From: Anastatus disparis
Taxonomy: Eukaryota > Arthropoda > Insecta > Hymenoptera > Eupelmidae
DNA length: 64,000 nucleotides
Assembly: GCA_017163975.1 (NCBI GenBank)
Contig: JAFFSR010000251.1
Coordinates: forward strand, 2,914,001-2,978,000
Reading direction: 5' to 3'
Within the stretch, counting starts at the first letter, position 1. Each line of letters begins with the position of its first letter. The notes under the pieces were generated by a model. That model had not been told where the DNA came from. It searched no databases and saw only the letters and a program-made list of their open reading frames with translations. Below are positions 25,793 through 36,800 of this stretch, piece after piece. The translations under genes and the position numbers were made by a program.

Positions 25793-27605
25793 TTTTTTCT
25801 CTCTTTTCTTTTATTCTTTCATATATATATTTTTTTGTATTATGATGTATGGGAGTCGAATTTCAACCCCATCGTGGCTAGCCACAACTTGCCCGACTAA
25901 TGATAGGCTCTTGCCCTCTCTCTTTCTTTTTTTTTTCGTTCTGCGTATGATTCGAGTGTGTAGGTGTACGAGTGTATATACGAGCGACCGTATTACACTG
26001 ACACTATGTAATCATTACCCGTAATAGCGTGCATCTGTTTTTGATTCAAGCATGAATTATATTCTTGGTTTAGCTTTTCGTTAAGCTCATTCGCGTATAA
26101 TCTATCGTATATTTTTTTATCTATTGCTCTATAATTTATTAGATTTTTAATTTTCATTTTTAGAATTAAAAACTTTTTGATCATACTAAATTCAATAATT
26201 AAATGCAACTAAGAGTTTAGTGAAAAAGATTAAGTAAAAAAAAGACAAGAAGTTAACAAGAGAATTTCACTTATCACATCGGTCCAACGTAATAACGAAA
26301 AACATTTTCATTCGAAAAACTTTTCTCACAAACTTTTTTCTGCACAACAATCGCCCAATACAGTGTGTATATCCCTCCTTTCCCTGAGCAGCTGACCTTT
26401 CGGCTACTCAACAAAAGAGAGAAATTCATGAAACAGCAAGAAAAGAGACGGAGAATTTAATCTTGACGAAGATTGTGAAGTGCGCGTCTCAATTATTTCA
26501 CCGGATAGTCCAACAGCATAGTAGAATCATCCGTAGTACAAGATCCTCTACCAGAGTTTCCTTAGAACGATGTATATATACATACTATACTTGCCTCCGG
26601 TACAGGATTCTCTTGCAATTTCCCAGAGTGTCCTCACTTCCGGCGACTATATATAAGTCCGAACCTCTGGAAACAAGCATAGCGTACTTATTATAAGGGC
26701 ACACTATAAGTTGCCTCAAGGCTTGTGTGTATATATATACACACAGCCAAGGATCATTTTCATTTGGCAAAAGAGAATGAGAGAGAAAGAGAAAGACTTC
26801 CTCATCGCAACGCACGTAATTACTGCTACGGTAGATTAGCCGCGGGTCAGAAGCTTGCTTTCTCGATTATCGTCTTGACCATGATGCGCGCGCCAAGCTT
26901 GTACTTCTCTTTTCTAACCCTATGCGAAACCCTTGTCCAGTATATACGCTGTATATATATATAGTCGCGCTATTGTATTGTTTTCACTTAGCCGTTCTGA
27001 CTCTGGGAACGAATTGAGAGAAATAGAGAGAGAGAGATGAATGAAACTTACTTGGGAATTGGATGAGCAGAAATGCTAACTTTCTCGGTGTCGATTTAGG
27101 TAATTGAGTTTATCTTAATCAGTAGAGCGGTGTAGAGTGTTTCTTCTTCTTCTTTTTTTTTAGACACAATAGGAGGGACAAGAGTTTCAACTTTTTGTTA
27201 GTTATTATGAAAGTGACGAGCTATGAAAGAGAATTGAATTTGCTTCGGATTTGATTATCTTGGATACTGACTGTTAACTTGTACAATAGATTTAATTGAT
27301 CAGACAAAGTTGCGAAAGTTATGAAAAATTAATTGGAATCTCTAAAAGTGTTTAATATCATTTTTTTATTCCGTTTTTAATAAAAAATACTTAGGAAATT
27401 AAATATCTGTGTCATCGTGATTAGCTTTAAATTCTTATAAAATCATGATGTGATGCAAAAAGAATATACTGAACACAGGTAAGAAGCATAGTTCTATAAT
27501 ACTATTTTCTCTGACAAAGGGTTAAAAATATTTTGCCTGACAAAGGGTAAGAGATTTCGATATGTGATACTTTTCAATAAAAAAATCTAAATTTCATAAT
27601 TTTAT

Positions 27606-27645
27606 AAATAATAATACATTGTGCAACAAGGGAGCAAAATAGATG
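27606..27645. repeat. Dispersed repeat, copy 2
   Basis: Counterpart of the block at 14513-14550, sharing ACATTGTGCAACAAGGGAGC then AAAAT. The likeness stops after about 40 bases. Confidence 0.5.
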
Positions 27646-28946
27646 ATTTCGGTTTATACGTTCAGGATAGTATGTCAAGAATTGTTGAAGGTTACAGGTA
27701 CCTCTTACCAAGAAATTTTAATTTTGCTCTCTAGGAAGAAAGAGTGGCGTTTTGCTTCCTTCAAAAATGGAGTAAGTAATATTTTGCATTCAGAGTGCGA
27801 TAAAATATATTATAGTGAACAAAATTGTGTTCATTCAACAACTCAACTAATAATACGTTAAATATAAATAGTATTACTGAGCTATTATTGGCACTATAAA
27901 TTTATAATTTTAATTATCTTATTTATAGAGATGGTAGTCGCACGTTTAATTAAACCAAATAATTTGAATTTAAAAAAAAACACCAATATTTTGAAATTAT
28001 TTTAATTAAATTTAATGCAAATTAATTTATTCTAATTATTATTTATAGAATTTCAACTTTATATTTAAAATTGTAAATTTTCTTTATAGGTAGCATGAAA
28101 TCATTATTGTTCCGATTCCAACCCGTACGTCGAAACTCCCTTCTGTCAAATGCAATGTTGATACGGTGTTTAATTCTAGGCTTTTGAAGTCTTTTCATAG
28201 AAATATTTTTGACAAGCATAAAGAATTTTTAATAATATATAACTTTTTGATGACGGCATTTCTAAAATTTTGATTACACAAAAGAAATTCATTTAGTTAT
28301 CAAAAGTGCTCTTTTCTTTTGAATTTAAATGAATTGAAATTAATAAAAAAATCATTTTTAATTATTGTTATAAAACTTGAAATAAATTATTTTTTATTAA
28401 CAGCAAAATTTTACAAAATATTTTCTGAACTTTTAATTAATTTAATCTTACTTTATTAAAGATATGTACCGAGGGTTGATCGCAATGTAAATTAAAAGAA
28501 AAAATAGAAATGTTCAGATTGGTACTTGCTTTAATAGTTTGATTAATTAATTTAGATTTTTTAAAATGAATTTCTGCTCAAAACCGGAACTTTGTTGCTC
28601 TTTCTTGGCTCTCATATAAAAAAATGCAGTTTACAACTGGTACGAAAAAGCTGTTTGTAAATTTGTAGTTTCGTAAATAAAACCTTTTCATACCATTACG
28701 AAATGCAATATTTTTCTGGCATAAATGGTAAAGATTTTTAAAATTAAAATTCACTACAAAAGTAAACATTTTGTGCACGGCGAAATTGTATTTTAAAAAT
28801 TTATTAAAATTCGTTAATTTATGCTATGTAGGAAGCAAAATTTAAAAATAAATAATTAAATGCATTTAGCTTATGATTATTAAAATAAAGTCCATATATG
28901 AGTGTATGGACATCAATAAGAGCTATTGTTAAATATACAGATACAG

Positions 28947-29138
28947 AGGTTTCAGTGGCTTATTCGGTAGAATGATGGATTCGTAATTTCGAGGTTCTGA
29001 GTTCGAATCCCGGTCTCAGCCGACTGATACAAGCACCACTGTATATTATATGTGCTTTGTTCACAAACACACTCAACGACCTCCGTCGCTAATTAAACAT
29101 CGCAATTATAGCATAAATACAGCGACGTTAAATAAAAT
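28947..29138 (+). mobile_element. tRNA-derived SINE, copy 1
   Basis: About 190 bp. The 5' part is tRNA-like, with a weak A box (TGGCTTATTCGGTAGAATG), a TTCGTAA loop that suggests a threonine CGT anticodon, and a B box (AGTTCGAATCC). A family-specific body follows: CAAGCACCACTGTA, then TGTGCTTTGTTCACAAACAC, then CCGTCGCTAATTA, ending CAGCGACGTTAAATAAAAT. Three more copies in the window share the same order of blocks. RNA polymerase III transcription and LINE-assisted insertion are family knowledge, not visible here. Confidence 0.9.
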
Positions 29139-29328
29139 TGAGAAAAAAGAGTGTGTACACTTTTCATAACACTACACTATTTATAATATAAGATTTTAAA
29201 GTTTAGTATCATATTTTATTAGAATACAATTCGTTTTAATTTATAAACGCAACGTACATATCGTCTGTCTTTTTTTTTGTTATGAGAGAGACTAAGACAG
29301 AATACAATCATAAACACGAGCCTACGGC

Positions 29329-29444
29329 TTTTAGCAACAGTTTTGGTTGGTCAAGTCTATGTTTCTCCTCGAGAGATATTTTGACGTAAGGCACGGAAGG
29401 CGCCGACAGGAGGCGCGTGAGTCGTTTCAACTGTAGCTAAAAGT
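29329..29444. repeat. Imperfect foldback with GC-rich centre
   Basis: TTTTAGC and AACAGTT at 29329-29342 pair with AACTGT and GCTAAAA at about 29429-29443. The centre contains GGCGCCGACAGGAGGCGC. It is the first of four successive hairpins ending with hairpin F. Confidence 0.55.
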
Positions 29445-29469
29445 GCTACTTTTTCTAGTGTAAAGGCTC

Positions 29470-29491
29470 GGCGAAACCGCGTGGTTTCGCC
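29470..29491. repeat. Short perfect GC hairpin
   Basis: GGCGAAACC (29470-29478), loop GCGT, GGTTTCGCC (29483-29491). It lies between the foldback at 29329-29444 and hairpin F. Further inverted ends TTTACGTTCT (about 29515) and AGAACGTAAA (about 29568) form the next foldback. Confidence 0.85.
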
Positions 29492-29579
29492 TAAGGGATA
29501 AAGAAAAAAAAAATTTACGTTCTTCTAACCTCAAAATCGCAACTTCTTTTCTCATTTTCGGCTCTCAGAACGTAAAATT

Positions 29580-29697
29580 CATTACGTTACTTGGACAAAA
29601 AGGCTTTTTAACGAAACTCGTTACAAACCTCGCCTTCGGCTCGGCTTGTAATCTTCTCGTTTCGTAAAAAAAGCCTATCTGTCCACGGAACGTAATG
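29580..29697. repeat. Long GC-apex hairpin F
   Basis: A 118-bp inverted repeat: CATTACGTT/AACGTAATG, TGGACA/TGTCC, AGGCTTTTT/AAAAAGCCT and ACGAAAC/GTTTCGT. The apex 29628-29643 is CCTCGCCTTCGGCTCG, identical to the apex of hairpin E. No coding capacity. Confidence 0.88.
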
Positions 29698-30292
29698 TAC
29701 TATTCCTTGGGTCAAAATGACCCAGTGTGCATACAGAGTGTTAATACAATAAGATTGATTTATGAATATTACATACGCCGATGTGATGGAGTTAACAATT
29801 ATTTTAAACATATTATTACTAAAAAAACATTAAAAATCTATATTATTAAATAATCAGATAATGGACAAGAATTGTCTCGAAATTATTTTAAAGCTGTTAG
29901 CGTGAAGTCTGGAATTTAAAGAGTGAATAAATATTGAAATCAAAATAAATTATACCATTAGGTAATTTTTATTATCAAAATATATTATAACAAAACAAAT
30001 TAATAATTTAAAAAAAATTTATTTTCAAATTGCCTAAATTTTGAAATTTTGTGAGAACTACTTCAATTGTATTGGGCTCTGGACCTAATTATCTTTTATG
30101 ATTAACTGATTGAGAACAAAAAAACGTTACTGCATTTTCTCAGAAATACATCATTTCATAAAGTATTTCTTTTCTTCATATTAGAAGTGAATATACCGAT
30201 TATAAGCAAAATAATAAAAAGAATGTTTAAAAGGTAATTGAAGTCAACTTATATTTAAGGTGATGTAATAGGATACATGATTTTTACAAAGC

Positions 30293-30443
30293 TACCGACA
30301 TTCCAGTTTCCCGAATTCAAAAATTTTCTGAAATATCTCTATATCATTCCTTTTTTTTAGTTAAAATAAAACATTATAATATAGAGATATTTTTAGAAAT
30401 TTTGAATTAAGAATCAAAAATTTTGAAAACTGCAATGTCGGTA
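30293..30443. mobile_element. MITE-like element, copy 1
   Basis: A 151-bp foldback: TACCGACATTCCAGTTT at the left and AAACTGCAATGTCGGTA at the right, with inner pairs AATTCAAAAATTTTCT/AGAAATTTTGAATT and AAATATCTCTATAT/ATAGAGATATTT. The TA at each end could be a mariner-type target duplication. A related copy lies at 53722-53884. Non-autonomous; no transposase. Confidence 0.75.
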
Positions 30444-30642
30444 TTTTACATTCTCTTCTACTCAATTATTGCTTTTTAAATTGTTTTCGATCAGTGTAAT
30501 CACTACGCTATTAAAAATAGTAGTTCTTTATGAATATGAATTAGCATGCTTTCTTAACGGGATGTCGTAGTTGTTGGAATCGAGTTTTGCTTTTTTTATC
30601 TTACTGATATCTTTTTAAATTCACTATTTGGGCAAATATAAT

Positions 30643-30846
30643 GACTTGTCCGCGCTAAAACTATATCAATACAATAATTTTTGTTAAATTAAAAATTCAA
30701 TTTAGCTTCATATTTTTTTATGAACTTTGAATGAAAATTAGATATCAAGCTCAATAAACCTAACCTCAAAATAGTATATATCGAAAGTTTGTTTATAACT
30801 TTTTATGTATATTATTTTGATAAATTTCTTGACTTGTCCGCGCTAA
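30643..30846. repeat. Pair of identical GC-rich 16-mers
   Basis: GACTTGTCCGCGCTAA occurs at 30643-30658 and again at 30831-30846, same strand, 188 bp apart. Sequence in between is AT-rich and not visibly duplicated. Confidence 0.85.
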
Positions 30847-33800
30847 GGATTAATCTTACGAATTTTCTTACTGAAGTGAAAGAATTTGATTTGACGCACT
30901 GTTTACTCATGAACGTTGAATAAAAATATTATTAGGAGGAGCAGAACTACGATATCCTCTTAAGAAAAAATTAAATAACGCACTCGTGCCGGTATATACA
31001 TTTTTAGTTACGTATGATGATGATTCAAAGTATATTTAATAAACATTTTGTTACACAATTTTAATAGTAACAGATTAATATTGAAATAACTAATTAAAAT
31101 TAAAAGAAAAAAGTGGGTAAAAAATTTAATTTTTCGCAACAGTTTCATCATGTACAGCCATTCTATAACAAACATCAGATTAAAATATTTACTCAACTTA
31201 ATTCCGCTCGGTGAATTATGCCTCGACTTCCATTGCTATCCCACGCGGAAAGCAATACTGTGCGCATGTATACATTTCATGGTAAAAAAAGCTTTATTTG
31301 AATTTTAAACGAACCAAAGCAGATTAAAATTTCACACGTATAACCCTCCCCATGAGCGTGTCAACGTGTCATCCAACGCTTCGATCAAGCGTTTAAAAAA
31401 AAAAAGAAGAGAAGAAAATACGAACCCAATATAAAGTCCGCATACAAGATCCTACAAACCAAAATCCTCGGTACCAGTAGCACGATGTTTGACGAAAAAA
31501 AAAAGTATTCACGTTGGCTTTACAACCCAATCCGTCAGTTAAAAAAAAAAAAAAAAGAAGAATGCCTATATGATATGGTGCATGGTTGAAGGGAAGAAGG
31601 ATTGATATGGAAAAAAAAAAAGATTTGGAAGAAAATCCTAGCTAGCGGCGATGATACGAAAATACTGGCACGCGACAACGAAACACCAAAAACGATTGAT
31701 CCCTATACACATACACGTGGCGCCTATAGGTTACTTTTTTTTCTTTTTTATTTTGTCAATGCTTTGCAATCAACGCGCTTGATTGGCATACGGGTATACA
31801 GTGTATCCTAATGCGTTATTTATGAACGATTTAAAAAGAAAAAAAGCGGTCAGTGATCGGCTTTCTTTTGTAATATTTAAAATTCGCAAGATTTGCCAAG
31901 GAGTTTCATCTTTTTTTTCATTTTTTAGTTGCATGAAAGTATAGATTGAAAAGTTCATGATCGTTGAGATATATAGATTTTTTTCTTTATCATAGTTCAA
32001 TATTCGTTATACGTGAAATTGAAAAAGAGGATTATATACTTTTGAAGAATTTGAGCTTTTGCTCTTTTTATATTTGTTATTCTTTTTTTTCACATGACGC
32101 ATTGATGCTGTCGATCATTTTCGTTGGATAAGAGAAAAGATGTGCGTATATAGCAGTGAGCGCTCGCGTATTGTTCGACAATGAGACTTTGAAATGAGAA
32201 GATGGATTGGCTACATACATACACACTTTGCGAATTTTCAATGCAGCGGGGGTATACGTATGGATATAGTATATAACACTCGCCATCATCATTTCTGGAC
32301 TTTTGAGGGATGAGAAAATTATGAGGCGTGAAACATGCTGGTGGGTATATATACTCGCGCTCGATTAAAGCGAGATATGAAATTAAATTGAAACATCAAC
32401 ATTGTTTTATTTTAAACAATATTTGTATTATATTTTTTTAACTTGATTCCAATGAACTAATTAATGTAACTGCTATTATATTTTATAATAATATGATTAA
32501 TATTTAAAAATATTATATAAATTTATTTAATAATTTGTTTAAACCCATTTTGTATCAGAGTTTTTGTGATGATAAATACTAGCATTAGATTTAGTCTCTT
32601 TTTGTATATAAGAAAAGCTATGCGAATATTCAAAATATAAATAACTTATTTTATAGATACTTTTATAAAAATAATGACATTAGTTGGATATTCCATTTCT
32701 GTGAGATTAGAAAAATGAAGTCATAGTATTATATATATTATTTTATATAATACTACTATATTAGTATAGTGCATAGGAGAACAAATAGTAAGATATAATT
32801 TTACATAATAGTATATAAATTAATTATCAACACCCTCGTTTGATAAGTGCAGGTGCACAATAATTTCCGTCCTTAATAAGCTAAAGATAAGCTTAACTAT
32901 TATCTCATAGTCTAAATGCAACCAATAATCATAAAAAATGTCCCTTCAAATTTCATTAGCCGCGTCTAACGTTGAGCCGAACACAGGGATAAATTCATTT
33001 CTAACCTTAAACCGCATTAATCGACAATTTTCCACCCCTCGGTGCCCTAAAAGGCCAAGATGAAAAAAAAGTCATCACAACAAAATTTGAAATATAGACC
33101 TGATTATAAAAAAAAAGAACTAAATTGTATAGTAAGGAACAGTGGATGTAAGGTAATAAACGTAAGGTGCCCCCCCTTAATACATTGAAATCTCTCTCTC
33201 TCTCCCTTTATGGTTAAAGATTATCCCCTCGGTAACGCATTGAATCTAACCATATATATTTCTTATGTGCAACTCATACTGTGATTTTGTTCGCGTGCTT
33301 CTATATCGTACGTTAATACCCGCAATATACGATAATCCATTGAGTATTGTCACTCCTGTACCTATTAACGTACGTGTATAGTTTGTACATAATAAGATGT
33401 TAGATATATAAAACCTGAAGTCTCACCTGTTTTTCATATAAATATATTTACACGTTGATGTGTATATATTTCAGATCCTAACAATGAAAGTGACAATATT
33501 AAAATAGTTTTGCAGAAGAAAGAAAAACATAAGAAAATTTTATTATATTTAATAGTTTCGTAATATGTTGCAATTTTAAAACGTAATAGTTTTAATGAAT
33601 TTCATTTCAACTTCGTGTTTGTTCGTAATGTGCTGATAATGATAATAATAGCCTTCCTAACCTCAAATTTAAACACTAGTCACACATTGTCTTTAGCACT
33701 TTTTGTGTTATAATTATTAACATATTTTTAAAATAATAAACTAATTATAAAAATAAATTTAATTAAACCGCTTAGTTACTCATTTATAAATTTAATAATA

Positions 33801-36800
33801 ATTCTCTACTTACTTTTCAAGCTCTCTCAATGCATCCTCAACAATATTCGTTCACCTGCAGGAAACTTTTTATAACGCGGGGATTAAATATCTCCATGAC
33901 AGTATAATAATTTCAACTTTTTTTCTCTTCTCTGATCATTTTTTATTTTCCTTTATCTCTCATCCTTCTCAGTCGGTGGTCTTATTGTCGAGCTTTATGC
34001 GAGAAGAAAAAAGAAAAAGAATTTGTCTCTCTTATTTGGCTTCTTTTGCATCGGCTGATGGCGTCCAATTCGAAGCGGATTTGTTTGGGTGAGAATAGCT
34101 TCAGCGCCACACTTTATCTATATATACATATATAGATATATATGCAGGGGTGTGGTAAGCCGACATGAAACCAAGAACCTCTTCTCTAATAACGAGGAAT
34201 TATCGTAGCAATACAATAGAGCTTTTGCAATCCTCTTTGATGTTCGTGCGCGGAAAATAATGTCAACCACCTTCTATCCCCCTTCCCTTTTTTTTTAGCT
34301 TTAATAGAATAAGATTATTCATATTGGCACAAAAACCACTATACACTTAACCTCCTATACATTTAATATCGCAAAGCGTATATATTAGACTACATAAGCC
34401 GTGAACGTTTATGCTTATGTGTGCTCGTTTTCTGCTATATGTATATAAAGGGGGAAGGGGAGTGTATAAGAAAAAAAAAATTACTATCGTTTTGGCGGTA
34501 AGTTGAGACGATTCTCGTGTATACACGCCTCGCGTTATGTATGTTGACAATTTTTACACGTGTTAGCGGATTTTTTTCTTTTTCTTCGCTTTACGAAAAT
34601 GGAGACGATATTTCGTCTGTAAGTATAGAGGGGTTAAATTTTCGCAGGCTTTTTTGCAGCTTTCATGGCGATTCTTTGTTTTCGACAATGTCTGATATTA
34701 CGTTTAAAAAGGAAAAAAAAATACTGTTATTTCGAATCGCATTGCAGTTTGATATGCTTAATTATACCGAGAAGAATCTTCAATTAAATAACAAAGTTAC
34801 TAAATGTAAATGTTTTGCATACATTTTTGTTATTTATACTAAATCCGGTCTTAATAGTATTTAAAGAGAGTTGAAAAAAGAAGCTTGAAAAATCAATTTC
34901 TTTTATGTTTAGGTAGTCATTTTTTTGTTAACCTTTTAACAATAAACTTCCTTCTTTTTTATATCGCGTAACTTTTATTGAATTAAGCGAAATAAAAGTA
35001 TAATCTCGTGCACATGTATTTGCATTGGTTTTACTTTTTTTTTCCTTTTTTTTTCATTATTTTACCGTTCATGCTTGAGAAATTTTGTATAAATGCATGC
35101 CGAAAGATTACTCATACTCGCATCACAACAAAGGCGGAGAAGAGATTTCTTCCTCTTTTTTTTTTCTTTCATTTTTGCTGTCAAAGACCCTCGAAAATCC
35201 GGCGATTTCACGCTTGCGCTCACGATAAGAGATATATATGGTCAATGTCCCAATTGCTACTCGCTGTTAGAAATGAACCTATTACTAACCGCTCAATGTT
35301 ATTTAGATACAAAAAAAATTTTTAACAATGAACGGCTAGTAATAGGTTCGTGAGTAGCAATTGGGACATTGACCATATATTCCCGGGCCAAAGTCTTGTA
35401 ATGGAAAACGATTTCTGACAATCCGCAGAGCGAGTAAATACGTCTTAAACTTAATTGGCATAAAATGTATATAAAGAATTGTTTACCTTAAAAAGCGACA
35501 AATTTTTTTTCCCTTTTTTGTTTAAATACTGTTTTAATTAAAGTTTTAATTGTGTTTAATTTAATAATTAGCTGGTTTTAAAATATTTAATAATGAGGTC
35601 TACAAAGAGGTCAAATCTTTCTGGATATCTATTCAAATAAAATCTCAAATATTTGATAATCATTTTTTTACAATCATTAATACTTTAAATTATGCATAAG
35701 TAATTAATAATCCTATGATGAAAATGTAAATGTTTTTTGATAAATAAATTAAAAAAAAAAATATACACATCTCAATAATTACTTTGTTTATCTTAAATCG
35801 AAAAGAAATTGTCGACAATAAATATACTCCAGAACGACGCATTGTACCGTATATACCATGGAATACTAATTGCCGTTAAAGCATTAAAAAAAAAGAAGGA
35901 AAAAGCCGCAACAATTTTTACATGCGTATAAGTTTTTCAAAGCATTTAAGAGTCCTATAAATGAAACAGCGCGCGCGAGAATTTATTCTCAATTAAAGAT
36001 TGGACATGGCTCATTCCGCACGGTTAATATATTTATCGATATTGCTTTTTATCCCATGTGGCTGCTTGTTTTGCTGCGTACATATGCAGTTTAAGTTAAT
36101 CTTTTTTTTTCTTCTTCGTTTGAGTGAAAAAGAATTTTTTTTTATATACACCTTAGTGAAAAAAGAAAGACAAAGGGCGTTAATTCCTTTTAGCAGAGTC
36201 AAGGTGCATAGGAGTATGCGTCTTTTGTAAAGACCAAGATATTTCTTGGAATCTCTTGGTTTCTCATTTATCTATTTTATTTTACCTTTTTTCTTCTCTC
36301 TTTGAACTATACTGTTAAACTGTTTTGAAAGGCCATCAGTCAGTCTTTGCATGGATCTCTATATCTGAATCCTTCATAGATTCTTACTCTTACTCGTTGA
36401 AATTTTCTGCGACGTTTGTGTGTACAACAAGCGAATGACTCCCGGAATTTTCTTGCTTGTAAGATCATTTTCTTGATATTTTTTTTAATGACTCTTTTCC
36501 TATGTTTTGCGTCTATTATGTCACGTAAAAAATAAAAGGAGATTTCTTTTCGTCGAGAATGGCGAATTAAAATAGTAAAGAAGATTTTCTATGCTACTTG
36601 GAAATTTTCATTCTTGATATAATAGTTGAAAAATAATCAAAGAAATTTCTTGTTAAAAATACTTTACTAAAATAAAAAGATATAATTTTAAAAAATTAGC
36701 GCAATTATGTTTTTTTAAAAGTAAATATTTTATTTTTATAATCGAAAAAAACAAAGTGAAAAAAACTGAAAAAAGAGTATCATTTTAAACGTTGTAATGT

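Larger units (their letters stand above)
24164..28946. other. Intergenic, no gene seen
   Basis: AT-rich with a somewhat GC-richer section at about 25400-27100. No exon could be supported. A short direct repeat CTGACAAAGGGT occurs at about 27511 and 27537. Confidence 0.5.

Noticed and set aside
28947..29020. A functional tRNA gene at each SINE head
   Set aside because: Acceptor and anticodon stems do not pair fully, and the same long body follows in all four copies, which marks them as SINEs.
35008..35353. Plus-strand frames of 86 and 105 codons
   Set aside because: They begin in a poly-T tract and end inside hairpin G.
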